A stretch of DNA of 64,000 nt from Gemmatimonadota bacterium (GCA_027294455.1 JAPULZ010000068.1:62001-126000), one strand, 5' to 3'. Shown: positions 47,368 through 57,017, counted from the first letter of the stretch. Numbers and translations are program-made. The notes: generated from the sequence alone by a model not told the origin.

Positions 47368-48528
47368 GTGAAGTCGAAATCCAAGCCCCGTCAAGATCCC
47401 GCCCTCGTGTCCAGCGACGAGGCCCTGAAGGCGTTCATCGAGCCCCTGCAGGAGGCCAAGCGCATCGCGTTCGACACGGAGGCGGCGTCGTTTCACCGAT
47501 ACGTCGATCGGATCTATCTGATTCAGATCAGCTCCGACACCGAGACGGCAATCATCGACCCGCTGGCGATTTCCAACCTCAAGGCGGTGGGCCGACTGCT
47601 GGCCAATCCGGCCATCGAAGCTGTTTTTCATGACGCAGACTACGATCTCCGCGTGCTCGATCGAGACTACGGATTTCACGCGAGGAACCTGTTCGACACC
47701 CGCATCGCCGCCCAGTTACTGGGCGAGCCCGGAATCGGTCTCGGTCCTCTCCTGCAGAAATACTTCCGTCTCTCGGTGGACAAGAAACTGCAAAGGGCCG
47801 ACTGGTCGCGTCGGCCCCTCACGCCGGAGATGATATCCTACGCGGCGGGCGATACGCGCCACCTGCTCTCGTTGCGGGACGAGCTCCACGGGCAACTCGA
47901 GTCCCGCGGACGTTTGGAGTGGGCCCAAGAGGAGTTCAAGCGGCTGGAAGCGATTCGGTGGAATCCGGACGCCGGGAACCCGGATGCTTTCCTTCGAATA
48001 AAGGGCGCGAAAGCCCTGTCCCCCAGGTCTCTGTCCATCTTGAAGACCGTCCACGAGTGGAGAGAGGCCACAGCCGCGAGCCTCGACCGCGCGCCATTTC
48101 GCGTGCTGGGCAACGATGCATTGACCGCCCTCGCGCGCACGGCTCCCACCACGCGCCGCCGGCTCAGATCAATGAACGGCGTGCCGTCCAGCGCCATCCG
48201 GCGCTACGGCGACGACCTCCTGAAGGCGGTCCAGCGGGGGCTCGAAACACCACCCGAGAAGTACCCCAAGGTCGAACGCAACCGGAGGCCTAAGATCAGC
48301 CCCGCGGCACAACAGCGTTTGGAGCGGTTGAAGGCACTGCGCAGGGTGGCAGCGAAGGATCTGGGAATCGAGATCGGTGTCTTGTGTCCCAATGGAACTC
48401 TGCAGGCGATTGCCGTCGCCGCGCCGACGACGACGCGGGACCTGCGGAAAGTGCTAGACCTCAAGCGATGGCAATGCGCTGCGGTGGGTAGCGCGGAGTT
48501 GCTACAGGCGGTAGGTGACGGCGCCTAG
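47368..48528 (+). CDS. rnd: Ribonuclease D
   Basis: A 386-aa 3'-5' exoribonuclease. DEDD motifs: FDTEA (Asp, Glu), HDADYDLRVLDRDY (Asp) and YAAGDTRHLLSL (Tyr/Asp). HRDC-type helical repeats follow (~200-380), including RSLSILKTVHEWREATAASL and the C-terminal RRVAAKDLGIEIGVLCP. Trims tRNA and other stable RNA 3' ends. Start: GTG 47368 with a GAGG directly upstream. It converges on the DUF59 gene. Confidence 0.93.
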   Translation: MKSKSKPRQDPALVSSDEALKAFIEPLQEAKRIAFDTEAASFHRYVDRIYLIQISSDTETAIIDPLAISNLKAVGRLLANPAIEAVFHDADYDLRVLDRDYGFHARNLFDTRIAAQLLGEPGIGLGPLLQKYFRLSVDKKLQRADWSRRPLTPEMISYAAGDTRHLLSLRDELHGQLESRGRLEWAQEEFKRLEAIRWNPDAGNPDAFLRIKGAKALSPRSLSILKTVHEWREATAASLDRAPFRVLGNDALTALARTAPTTRRRLRSMNGVPSSAIRRYGDDLLKAVQRGLETPPEKYPKVERNRRPKISPAAQQRLERLKALRRVAAKDLGIEIGVLCPNGTLQAIAVAAPTTTRDLRKVLDLKRWQCAAVGSAELLQAVGDGA

Positions 48529-48563
48529 AGATCAGTGATTCGACATTGCTGATTCTAGAATCG

Positions 48564-48860
48564 TCAGTGTCCTAAAAACGACCGGACCTTCGGATCGATC
48601 CGTTCAGGAGTCCAGAAGGGTTCCCACACCAACTCCACTTCGCAACCCGTGACACCGTCGAGCATGCGGACCACCTCGTCGGCCTCGCGCATGATTTGCC
48701 CGCCCGCCGGACATCCCGGTGAAGTGAGCGTCATCTTCACGTGGACCTCTCCCTCGTCGATTTCCACATCGTAGATCAGGCCCAAGTCGATGATGTTCAG
48801 GCCAACCTCCGGATCCTTGACATGTCGCAGGGCTTTGCGGACCGCGTCGGCGTCCAACAT
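48564..48860 (-). CDS. Metal-sulfur cluster assembly factor (DUF59/MIP18-like)
   Basis: A 98-aa DUF59 domain: VKDPEVGLNIIDLGLIYDVE, VKMTLTSPGCPAGGQIMREA with the conserved cysteine, and ELVWEPFWTPERI. Related to SufT and PaaD, which help insert Fe-S clusters. It is away from the suf operon here, downstream of a DCC-family gene, but may serve the same pathway. Confidence 0.92.
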   Translation of the reverse strand: MLDADAVRKALRHVKDPEVGLNIIDLGLIYDVEIDEGEVHVKMTLTSPGCPAGGQIMREADEVVRMLDGVTGCEVELVWEPFWTPERIDPKVRSFLGH

Positions 48861-48891
48861 CTAGATCACTCCTGTTTGCGTTCTTCGCAAT

Positions 48892-49296
48892 CTAGTCCCG
48901 CCCCGCCGGCGGCGCGACCGTGATCTGGCAGTGCCCGCCCCCGCAGCCGATGTTCCGCCGGCGGGCCGCCACCCACCGGTACACCCGATTCGCCACGAAC
49001 ATCCCCCCCGGCAATCGGAAGACCATCCTGGGGAACCTCCCCCACGGCACGTACACCAACACCTCCCGGACCGCCGCGGCGCCAGCAAAGACGTCCCCCG
49101 CCGGGGTCACGAGATGCATGGCCTCCAGCAACTGGTCGCGGGTTCGCCTCGCGAGCCGCGGAGCCTCTTCCTCGGCAAGCGGAAGGAACCGAACGGCCCC
49201 GTCGGGCGTCCACCGGCGGAACCGGTCGACCCATCGGAGGCAGAACGCGCACTCGCCGTCGTAGATCAGCGTCGGCCCGCCGGAGTCGGGATTCAT
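48892..49296 (-). CDS. DCC-family thiol-disulfide protein (DUF393)
   Basis: A 134-aa protein with the hallmark YDGECAFCLRWVDRF (thioredoxin-like CxxC), FLPLAEEEAPRLARR, GDVFAGAAAVREVL and a C-terminal cysteine pair in IGCGGGHC. DCC proteins are putative oxidoreductases; no substrate known. Start: ATG 49296, 21 nt after the S12 hydrolase gene. Confidence 0.9.
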   Translation of the reverse strand: MNPDSGGPTLIYDGECAFCLRWVDRFRRWTPDGAVRFLPLAEEEAPRLARRTRDQLLEAMHLVTPAGDVFAGAAAVREVLVYVPWGRFPRMVFRLPGGMFVANRVYRWVAARRRNIGCGGGHCQITVAPPAGRD

Positions 49297-49317
49297 CGAG
49301 ACGCCCTGGTGGCAGGC

Positions 49318-50475
49318 TCAGCAGTGGGAGGCGGAGACATCGCCCTCTAGCGACGCGAGCAAGCGACACGAGCGATCCTTCAGCCGCACCGACGCGTCGG
49401 CCAGGCGGCCTCGCACCTGTTTCAGCCCGGTGATGGAGCGTCGCGTTCGAGGCGCATAGACGCGATTCGTCAACAAGATCACGAACACATCCCGTGCGGG
49501 ATCGATCCAAATGGACGTTCCGGTGAAACCCCCGTGACCAAACGCCTGAGGCGACAGCAACGCACCCGTGTTCTCTGTGCTTGTCGTGTCTCGGATTTCC
49601 CAGCCGAGGGCCCGGTTGCCAGTGTCCGCAGCCGTGAACAGCTCGACGGTTTCGGGTCGCAGCAAGCTCCTTCCGTCATCCAGGAAGCCACGTCGTAGGT
49701 ACCACTGGGCGTAGCGGGCGAGATCGAGGCCGGTGCTGTACAGTCCCGCGTGGCCGGACACGCCATCGAGACGCACGGCGTTCTGGTCGTGAATCACCCC
49801 TTGAATGGGATGTCCCCGCCACACGTTGATGGGCGCCGCACGACTCCGCAGCGCTCGTGGCAGATTGAACCGGGTGTCCCCCATGTCGAGGGGGCCGAAC
49901 AACTCGGCGTCGACGAACGCATCCAACGGCATGCCCGCAGCGGCCTCGATGGTCCAGCCAAGCAGCATGGCGTTGAGATCGCTGTACTCTACACGGGAGC
50001 CCGGACGCCACCGCAGCGGCTCCGCCATGACCCTGGCACGGGCCTCCTCAGCGTTCTCGGTCAGCGTGTCGAGCGGCAGGAAGGCCCGCAGACCGGAGGT
50101 ATGGCTGAGCAAGTGCCGGACGGTGACCGCGCTCTTGTTCTCACCGACGAAGTCCGGAAGATAGTGCTCGACGGGTGCGTCGAGATCCACCATCCCCCGA
50201 TCGGCGAGCAACATCATGGCCGGGGTCGTGGCGACCACCTTGGTCAGGGATGCCAAGTCGTACAGTGTGCTGTCGGGCGACGGAACAGCTGCATCCGGGC
50301 CCCAAGTCAACCGTCCGTATCCCTTCGCCAACAACACCGAGTCGGCGTTTCCCACCACAACCACGGCTCCGGGATAGATCCCCGCGTCGATGCCGTCGCG
50401 AATGACGGTGTCGATCTCCGCCACTGGGTGTGCCTGCCCCATCAATGCGAATGCGACTAAGAACTTCATCTCCAT
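49318..50475 (-). CDS. Beta-lactamase-related serine hydrolase (S12 family)
   Basis: A 385-aa penicillin-binding-protein-like hydrolase. SxxK is LASLTKVVAT, YxN is EYSDLN (Tyr kept, Asn replaced by Asp), and the KTG-equivalent is GHGGFTGTSIWID, the usual HxG variant of EstB/PBP-like S12 enzymes. Short hydrophobic N-terminus, possibly a signal. Likely an esterase or peptidase rather than a lactamase. The starts at 50475 or 50469 overlap the amrS remnant's stop. Confidence 0.87.
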   Translation of the reverse strand: MEMKFLVAFALMGQAHPVAEIDTVIRDGIDAGIYPGAVVVVGNADSVLLAKGYGRLTWGPDAAVPSPDSTLYDLASLTKVVATTPAMMLLADRGMVDLDAPVEHYLPDFVGENKSAVTVRHLLSHTSGLRAFLPLDTLTENAEEARARVMAEPLRWRPGSRVEYSDLNAMLLGWTIEAAAGMPLDAFVDAELFGPLDMGDTRFNLPRALRSRAAPINVWRGHPIQGVIHDQNAVRLDGVSGHAGLYSTGLDLARYAQWYLRRGFLDDGRSLLRPETVELFTAADTGNRALGWEIRDTTSTENTGALLSPQAFGHGGFTGTSIWIDPARDVFVILLTNRVYAPRTRRSITGLKQVRGRLADASVRLKDRSCRLLASLEGDVSASHC

Positions 50476-50715
50476 ATTCCTGGAATACGCGCTTCACAGG
50501 CATCCCACCGGCCGTCAGGGTCCATCCGCCGGTGCACCACGCGATAACCCATGCGCTCCACCACCGTACTGCCGCAATACGACGCGCTGCAACTTGTCGG
50601 CCGCATCATTGAATCGCGGCACGATCAATGTCACGACCTCGACCCAGAACCCTCGTTCATACACCAGGCGAATGGCGTCCAGTCTCGGGGCAGACCACCT
50701 TCCTCGGGGAAACAT
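50466..50715 (-). pseudogene. Remnant of an AmrS-type radical SAM gene
   Basis: Two pieces of one protein family survive. The first (50715 leftward) reads RLDAIRLVYERGFWVEVVTL then IVPRFND, matching the central part of AmmeMemoRadiSam radical SAM enzymes. The second, in another frame and ending in TGA at 50466-50468, reads YCGSTVVERMGYRVVHRRMD and DGRWDACEARIPGIWR, the C-terminal zinc-binding tail with Cys replaced by Trp. About 100 residues between them and the N-terminal catalytic half are gone. Certainly inactive. Confidence 0.78.
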
Positions 50716-50828
50716 GGGCTTCTAGGAAATCTTCCAGCGACCCGCCACATCGTTCCAAATGTACTCTGCATCTTAGCGGAGATGTTTCCAGCCGGTAGAG
50801 TGGAGGACGTCGTGGCCCGCGCCGGAGA
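50716..50828. other. Spacer between amrS remnant and matrixin gene
   Basis: No intact gene. A short minus-strand reading VSGAGHDVLHSTGWKHLR ends in a stop; it may be another decayed fragment but is too short to assign. Confidence 0.25.
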
Positions 50829-51587
50829 CTAGCGGCTCGCCGCCTTGAGCGAGCCGGGTGGCAGCGCGTAGAGCAGCATTGCCGTTCTGCGGTCTCGCGC
50901 CGTGAGATCGTGAACCGAGGTCGTGGGGTACATCACGTCGCGAGGCTCATCCGAATGGCCCAGACCCAACAGGTGGCCGATCTCGTGGAGGGCCACGGTG
51001 AACACGGCTTCCACGGGGAGTTGATGCCCCGACTCGGAATGGGTCGCCAGTGTCAGAGTCGCCTCCTGCAACCGCCCATCGCCCCGCCACACGAGGTCCG
51101 CTTGTCCCGCCCGGCGCACCGAGAACGCCCGAATCCACTTTACCGTCACTTCGGCGTCGTCGGGAGTCCGCACGATGGTGAACTGAACGGGAATGCCGCC
51201 AACCCGAGTCCAGCGGGCGAAGGCGTCTTGGGCCGCCCGGCCGTATTCCGGAAGGTAGCCCACCGGGGTGCCGGGCTCGAAATACACGCGCAGCGGGCGA
51301 CCATCCCGATCCCCCCAGCGCCGCAGGGTGGAATCGGTCGCCTCCAACGTACCGGCCAGATAGGTCGAGGGGTCGGCGATCTGGCGCAGCCTTGACAGGC
51401 GGACCTGCTCCGAGAGCCGAGAGGACTCGACTCGTCCCCTCATGTCGCCGCCCTCCGACGACACAGCCGCGCCTCCCTCACCCTCATCGATGGGGACCCG
51501 GCGGCCCAGGCTGAACGCCATGGCCGTTCCGCCCAGGAAGACCGCCCAGACCAGAATTCGCCGCATCGCTCGACTACTCCGTTCCAT
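50829..51587 (-). CDS. Matrixin-like zinc metalloprotease (M10 type)
   Basis: A 252-aa secreted protease. N-terminal membrane/signal segment (ILVWAVFLGGTAMAFSLG), a ~90-residue linker with RPLRVYFEPG and AQDAFARWTRVGGIPVQFTIV, then the zinc site HEIGHLLGLGHS and Met-turn DVMYPTTSVHDLT. Typical matrixin-like metzincin; cleaves envelope or extracellular proteins. Start may be the ATG at 51566. Confidence 0.9.
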   Translation of the reverse strand: MERSSRAMRRILVWAVFLGGTAMAFSLGRRVPIDEGEGGAAVSSEGGDMRGRVESSRLSEQVRLSRLRQIADPSTYLAGTLEATDSTLRRWGDRDGRPLRVYFEPGTPVGYLPEYGRAAQDAFARWTRVGGIPVQFTIVRTPDDAEVTVKWIRAFSVRRAGQADLVWRGDGRLQEATLTLATHSESGHQLPVEAVFTVALHEIGHLLGLGHSDEPRDVMYPTTSVHDLTARDRRTAMLLYALPPGSLKAASR

Positions 51588-51656
51588 TCGGGGGCTCGCC
51601 CCACGGCAAAGGTGGCATCGCAGCGAGATCCCTTCTATGATACACGCCCTTACCCA

Positions 51657-53927
51657 ATGGCATCTCTAGCCCATTTCGTCGTTCGTTTCCGATTCTTCGT
51701 CGTCGCAGCATGGCTCATCGTCGCGGCGGTCGTGGTGCCCCGTGCCGCCCGCGTCGACGAGGCACTTCAGGCCAGCGGGCAGTCCCTCCGCGAGACCGAA
51801 TCGGAGGTCGTGAAGCAGCTGATGCTGGAGAATTTCCAGCGGCCCACCGTCAGCTTCATGGTCGTGGTGATCGTCGGCCCCACCACAATAGACAGTCTAG
51901 CTTACCATCGTCTGCTCACCACGCTGGCGGACGTGGCCGTGGCCCAGCCCTACGTGGATCAGGTCGTCTCCTTCCTCACCACGTCGGACCCGGCCATGTT
52001 GAGCCCCGACCGGACCACGACGTTTTTCCTGGCCACCCTGGGCAACGGCTCCTCGGCGAACCCCGGCCACGTTACTCCGGATTTTCGTCGGGCGATCCAC
52101 GAAGCGGCTGCCCGAACGCCCGATGCGGCCGGCTTCCAGATCTTCGTCACCGGCAACCCGGCCCTCGACTACGACAGCCGGGAAGTGACCGCCGAGGAGG
52201 CCAAGCGCGCCGAAATCAACTCCTTGCTCCCCGCCGCAGGCGTGCTGGTTCTCGCTTTTGGTGCCCTGCTCGCTGCCGTTCTGCCGATCGTCGTCGGAGT
52301 CTTCGCCATCTCCTGCGCGCTGGCCGCGGTGCAAGTTGCCGCGGCGTTTCATCCGATGTCTGTGTTCGTGCTCACCATCGTGACCATGATCGGGCTGGCG
52401 GTGGGCATCGACTATTCGCTCCTGATCGTGACTCGGTTCCGGGAGGAGATGAACCGAGGGCAAAGCTCCAAGGAAGCCGCGGTTCGTACCATGCGCACCG
52501 CCGGGAAGGCCGTCGTGACCAGCGGTCTCACCGTCATGGTCGGCTTCGCTACCCTCTTGCTGACCCCTATCATCGAGACGCGGTCGGTGGGCATCGGCGG
52601 CCTCTTGGTGGTAACGGCGGCCGTCATGCTCGCCATCACCCTGCTTCCCGCCGGACTCGCCATCCTGGGTCGGGCCATCGACTGGCCCCGCTGGCTGGCC
52701 CGACGCCTCGCGTGGTATCACAAGCCCGCGGCCTGGGAGCACTGGGCACGCTGGCTCTCGAATCATCCCGCCCGCGCGTTGGCTATCGGTCTTTTCATCG
52801 CCGCGGTCATCAGCGCACCGCTGGTCCGGATCCAGATCGGGCTGCCCATTCGCGGATGGTTTCCAGAGGGCACCGAATCCAACGACGGCGCCGAGGCAAT
52901 GGAGCGTATCGGTTCGGTGGGCGCGTTGCTTCCCATTCGCATCCTGTTGCAGTCCCCGCACGGTACGAAAGTCGTCAGCTCACGTTCGATCAGTGGGCTG
53001 CTGCGCCTGACCGATTCGTTGATGGCCGATCCCCGCATCGCGGCTGTGCGCGGACCTGTCAACCTCGGCACCCGAATGTCGCGATTGGCGTACATCGGAT
53101 TGTACGGCGATTTGGACCGGGCCAGGGAGCGCTATCCCGACTTCTTCGAGACGTATGTGTCCCGCGACGGGCGCACGACACTGGTGGACGCGACGCTCGC
53201 CGATACGACCTCGTACATCGGCGGCATGGATGTCGTGCGACGAGTTCGTGGCCTTGCCGCGGGTGGAATCCCCGGACTGGACTCGGTGGACATTCGCGTC
53301 GGCGGTTTTTTTGCGGCGAGCCTCGACCTGCAGGACGATTTGCTCGGCCGGTTTCCCATGGTCATCGCCCTCGTGCTGGGCGTCACCGCCGTGATGCTGT
53401 TGATCGCGTTTCGCTCGCTGCTAGTGCCGATCAAAGCCGTCGTGATGAACTTGCTGTCCGTCACTGGCGCGTTCGGATTACTGGTGCTGGTTTTCCAGGA
53501 CGGCTTCGGTGTAAAGCTGTTCGGCATCGACGGCGCCACGGAAGCCGTGTACGTCGTGATTCCGGTGCTGGTGTTCGCGCTGGTGTTTGGGTTGAGCATG
53601 GACTACGAAGTGTTCTTGCTGTCCCGGATGAAGGAAGCGTTCGACCGCACGCACAAGAACGACCTAGCAACGATGGAGGGCTTGAGTGTGACGGCGTCGG
53701 TCATCACGAGCGCCGCTGCCATCATGATCATCGTGTTCGGGGCGTTTGCATTTTCCCGCGTGTTGGCCGCCAAGATGCTGGGATTCGGATTGGCCGTCGC
53801 CGTGTTCTTGGATGCGACCCTGATACGGATGGTGCTCGTCCCGGCCTTCATGCACATCGCCGGACGATGGAACTGGTGGCCGGGCGTCCCGCTGCCTCCT
53901 GACCCCCAAGAGAACCCCGACCCCTAA
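51657..53927 (+). CDS. MMPL-family RND transporter
   Basis: A 756-aa inner-membrane transporter with 12 predicted helices in two repeats. The first repeat contains TIVTMIGLAVGIDYSLLIVTR, the second VIPVLVFALVFGLSMDYEVF, both holding the paired acidic residues of the proton relay; two large periplasmic loops intervene. The ATG at 51657 is preferred; an in-frame GTG at 51612 is possible. TATGAT at 51636 may be a -10 element. It overlaps the converging gene's stop by 4 nt. Mycobacterial relatives export lipids; the substrate here is unknown. Confidence 0.92.
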   Translation: MASLAHFVVRFRFFVVAAWLIVAAVVVPRAARVDEALQASGQSLRETESEVVKQLMLENFQRPTVSFMVVVIVGPTTIDSLAYHRLLTTLADVAVAQPYVDQVVSFLTTSDPAMLSPDRTTTFFLATLGNGSSANPGHVTPDFRRAIHEAAARTPDAAGFQIFVTGNPALDYDSREVTAEEAKRAEINSLLPAAGVLVLAFGALLAAVLPIVVGVFAISCALAAVQVAAAFHPMSVFVLTIVTMIGLAVGIDYSLLIVTRFREEMNRGQSSKEAAVRTMRTAGKAVVTSGLTVMVGFATLLLTPIIETRSVGIGGLLVVTAAVMLAITLLPAGLAILGRAIDWPRWLARRLAWYHKPAAWEHWARWLSNHPARALAIGLFIAAVISAPLVRIQIGLPIRGWFPEGTESNDGAEAMERIGSVGALLPIRILLQSPHGTKVVSSRSISGLLRLTDSLMADPRIAAVRGPVNLGTRMSRLAYIGLYGDLDRARERYPDFFETYVSRDGRTTLVDATLADTTSYIGGMDVVRRVRGLAAGGIPGLDSVDIRVGGFFAASLDLQDDLLGRFPMVIALVLGVTAVMLLIAFRSLLVPIKAVVMNLLSVTGAFGLLVLVFQDGFGVKLFGIDGATEAVYVVIPVLVFALVFGLSMDYEVFLLSRMKEAFDRTHKNDLATMEGLSVTASVITSAAAIMIIVFGAFAFSRVLAAKMLGFGLAVAVFLDATLIRMVLVPAFMHIAGRWNWWPGVPLPPDPQENPDP

Positions 53928-54250
53928 CGCATCACCTCGCCGTTGCCTGCCACACCCGTCTCCGCGAGCCGCTCGCCGGCTTCCAGGGCCCAACCGCGCA
54001 GGTCCCAGTGCCACGCGTCGAGCTGCCCTCCGGTGCGAGGGTCCTTCAGCGGCTTGTATTGCAACCACTCCGGCTTCATGCCAATCCGCAGTCCTGCGCG
54101 CAACAAGAGACGTCTGTTTGACGACACGACGTGTGCCATGGGCTTGCCCTTGAAGACGTGGCGATGATACCACATCCCACCGTCCAGCGCGTGGATCATG
54201 CCGTCACGGCGCTTGAGAAACACGAGCCAACGCTCGTCTTCCGCGGTCAC
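53924..54250 (-). CDS. Small hypothetical protein, cotranslated with PolA
   Basis: 108 aa; start GTG overlapping the polA stop (GTGA), stop overlapping the converging MMPL stop. Contains MWYHRHVFKGKPMAHVVSSN, RAGLRIGMKPEWLQYKPLKD and QLDAWHWDLRGWALEAG, a His/Trp-rich pattern vaguely like DUF4031 domains. No signal peptide. Function not assigned. Confidence 0.6.
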   Translation of the reverse strand: MTAEDERWLVFLKRRDGMIHALDGGMWYHRHVFKGKPMAHVVSSNRRLLLRAGLRIGMKPEWLQYKPLKDPRTGGQLDAWHWDLRGWALEAGERLAETGVAGNGEVMR

Positions 54251-57003
54251 TGCTTCGCGTCCAACCAGTTGGGACCGATGCCGACGTCTACGACCAACGG
54301 CACATTGAGGTCTCCGGCATTGATCATCTCCGTGCGGACGATCGCAGCCACTTGCTCGGCTTCCGGATTCGGCGCTTCCAGAATCAGCTCGTCGTGAACC
54401 TGTAACAGGATGGACGCATTCGTGCCCGACGATTCCAGGGCGCGGTGGAGGTTAATCATGGCGATCTTGATGAGATCGGCGGCCGAGCCCTGAATCGGTG
54501 AGTTCATCGCCGTCCGCTCGCCGAAGGCACGCACGTTGAAGTTCTTGTCCTTGAGTTCGGGAATGTAGCGTCGCCTGCCGAACAGCGTCTCGACATAGCC
54601 GACTTCTTTGGCCCGCTGAATGGTCCTATCGAGGAAGGTCCGTACGCCGGCGAACCGCTCGAAGTACGTCGCGATGAACTCCTTCGCCTCGTCTTGGGTA
54701 ATCTCGAGCTGGCGGGCCAACGCAAACGGTCCTTGCCCATAGATCGTAGCAAAGTTGATGGTCTTCGCCCGAGCGCGCATCTCGGAGGTCACCTCGTCCA
54801 CCAGGATGTCGAAGATGATCGCCGCCGTCTCGCGATGGATGTCGCCTCCGCGCTGAAACGCTTCGATGAACGCGGCGTCCTCGGACAGATGTGCCAAGAT
54901 TCGCAGCTCGACCTGCGAGTAGTCGGCCGCCACGAAACTGCAGCCCGGCGCGGGCACGAAACAGCGACGGATCTCGGCACCCCGCTCCGTACGAACAGGA
55001 ATATTCTGCAGATTGGGATCGGACGATGACAAGCGGCCGGTGGCTGCCCCGGTTTGATGAAACGTGGTGTGGACGCGATTAGTCGCGGGATTCACGCTGC
55101 GCGGCAGGGCGTCGATGTACGTCGATCGGAGCTTGGCGAGCTCTCGGTATTCCAGCAGCAACTTGGGCACCTCAAAACCCGTCGACGCGAGTTGCGCCAG
55201 CACGTCGGCGTCGGTGGACGGGCCCGTCTTCGTCTTCTTTATTATCGGAAGCTGCAGCTTTCCGAAGAGTATGTGGCGAAGCTGGAGCGTACTGTTGATG
55301 TTGAACTCGGTGCCGGCCTCTTCGTAGATCGATCGTTCCAGTGATTGCATCTCCTCTCGAAACCGCGCCGAGGAGGCTCCTAGCCGATCCGTGTCCAGGG
55401 TGATGCCCGTCCACTCCATCTCCACGAGCACCTCGATGAGCGGCATCTCGATGTCGTCGAGTAATCGGAGCAACCGCGTGGATTCGAGCTGTGGATGGAA
55501 ATGACGCTTCACCGCATGGACCGCCGCGCTGTACTGGCAGGAGTAACGGCCGGCCTCCGCCACCGACACCTCCGCAAACGGCCGCCCTTTCTTTCCCTTG
55601 CCGATCACGTCCGTATATCCCGGCAGCGGAACGCCGAGATGGTCGAGACACAGTGCGCTCAGTGCATGTGACCGCCTGCCGGGATCGAGTAGAAAACTTG
55701 CCACCATCGAATCGTAGCAGGCGCCGCGCAATTCGACTCCTGCCGTGCGCAGGCGCAGCCAATCGCGCTTGACGTTGTGCCCTGCCTTGGGCACGCCAGC
55801 GTCCTCCAGCAGGGCGGCCAATGGGCGCATCACCTCGGCCGCAAGTGGCGGGAGGTTGGGCGGTGCGTCGTTGTTGAGCAGATCGCCGTCGGGCGCCCGG
55901 TGGCCGAGCGGGAAATACCACGCCGTGGCGTCGTCCACGGCCACCGATAGTCCGTCGAGGCCTCTGGCATGACTGTCGCCGAAAGGGCCGTGGGTCGCCA
56001 CGGTCACGAGCTCGGCCGCCCGGGCCCGTGCGACGATGCCGGCCACCTCGGATGGCGACGCCACGACGGCAAACGCGGTCCCCTTCGCCTCCGGTGCTTC
56101 GGCGCTCACCTTGTCGACGAGGGAGTAGAATTCCAGCTCCGTGAACAGCGCCCGGAGCGCCTGAGCGTCTGGTTCCTGTGTCCGCACCGACTCGAAGTCC
56201 AGCTCCACCGGAACGTTCCGCATGATCGTCACCAAATCGCGGCTCAGCCGCGCCTCATCGGCCTGGGACTCGAGCGCCTCCCGTGCCCGTTTGGCGGTGA
56301 CCTCCCCAGCCCGCTGGAGAATCGCGTCCAGATCCCCGAACTCATCGATGAGCTTGCGGGCCGTCTTGTCACCGATCCCTCTCACCCCAGGGACGTTGTC
56401 GGAGGAGTCCCCCACTAGGGCCAAGTAGTCGATCACGCGTTCCGGCGGCACGCCCAGCCGGTCCCGGGCGTTGGCCTCGGTGACGAACTCCTCCTGGACC
56501 GATGCCGGACCACCGCGCCCAGGATTCAATAGCGAGACCTCCCGCCCGATGAGCTGGTAGAAATCCTTGTCGCCCGACACGATCACCGTGTGCACGCCTT
56601 CCTGCGACGCGCGACTCGCCAGCGTCCCGATGACGTCATCGGCCTCATAGCCATCCACCGCCACCAACGGCACATGGAACGCGTCGAGCAATTGGACGAT
56701 GCGTTCCACGGATCGGTCGAACGTGTCCTGAAGTTCCTCGTCCAGCTTCTCTCGAGTGGCTTTGTATTCCGGGTAGGTCTCCTTGCGAAACGACGACCCG
56801 GCGTCGTGGACCCATACGAGATAGTCCGGCTTATATCGCTCCCGGATTCGCAGCAGAAAACTCGCAACACCCCATGCCGCCGATGTGTTCTCGCCCTTGC
56901 CCGTGGTGAGGGGCCGACCGATCATCGCAAAGAACGCCCGGTAGATGACCGCATACCCGTCGATGAGAAAGAGCTGCGGTCGTGGAAGGGTCGTCATGGT
57001 CAT
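54247..57003 (-). CDS. polA: DNA polymerase I
   Basis: A 918-aa replication/repair polymerase. The N-terminal 5'-nuclease domain carries LFLIDGYAVIYRAFFAM, YEADDVIGTLA and VSGDKDFYQL; polymerase motifs A DYSQVELRILAHLSEDAAF, B KTINFATIYGQGPFAL and C LLQVHDELILEAP are intact. The central 3'-5' exonuclease fold is retained (GHNVKRDWLRL) but the DxE of Exo I and the Asp of Exo III (RYSCQYSAAV) are missing, so it probably cannot proofread. Start ATG 57003 or 56997. Confidence 0.96.
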   Translation of the reverse strand: MTMTTLPRPQLFLIDGYAVIYRAFFAMIGRPLTTGKGENTSAAWGVASFLLRIRERYKPDYLVWVHDAGSSFRKETYPEYKATREKLDEELQDTFDRSVERIVQLLDAFHVPLVAVDGYEADDVIGTLASRASQEGVHTVIVSGDKDFYQLIGREVSLLNPGRGGPASVQEEFVTEANARDRLGVPPERVIDYLALVGDSSDNVPGVRGIGDKTARKLIDEFGDLDAILQRAGEVTAKRAREALESQADEARLSRDLVTIMRNVPVELDFESVRTQEPDAQALRALFTELEFYSLVDKVSAEAPEAKGTAFAVVASPSEVAGIVARARAAELVTVATHGPFGDSHARGLDGLSVAVDDATAWYFPLGHRAPDGDLLNNDAPPNLPPLAAEVMRPLAALLEDAGVPKAGHNVKRDWLRLRTAGVELRGACYDSMVASFLLDPGRRSHALSALCLDHLGVPLPGYTDVIGKGKKGRPFAEVSVAEAGRYSCQYSAAVHAVKRHFHPQLESTRLLRLLDDIEMPLIEVLVEMEWTGITLDTDRLGASSARFREEMQSLERSIYEEAGTEFNINSTLQLRHILFGKLQLPIIKKTKTGPSTDADVLAQLASTGFEVPKLLLEYRELAKLRSTYIDALPRSVNPATNRVHTTFHQTGAATGRLSSSDPNLQNIPVRTERGAEIRRCFVPAPGCSFVAADYSQVELRILAHLSEDAAFIEAFQRGGDIHRETAAIIFDILVDEVTSEMRARAKTINFATIYGQGPFALARQLEITQDEAKEFIATYFERFAGVRTFLDRTIQRAKEVGYVETLFGRRRYIPELKDKNFNVRAFGERTAMNSPIQGSAADLIKIAMINLHRALESSGTNASILLQVHDELILEAPNPEAEQVAAIVRTEMINAGDLNVPLVVDVGIGPNWLDAKQ

Positions 57004-57017
57004 GCAAGTATGGCGGG

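Noticed and set aside
48551-48562. GATTCTAGAATC palindrome between rnd and the DUF59 gene as a terminator
   Set aside because: Only 12 bp with no loop or T run; could be a chance palindrome.
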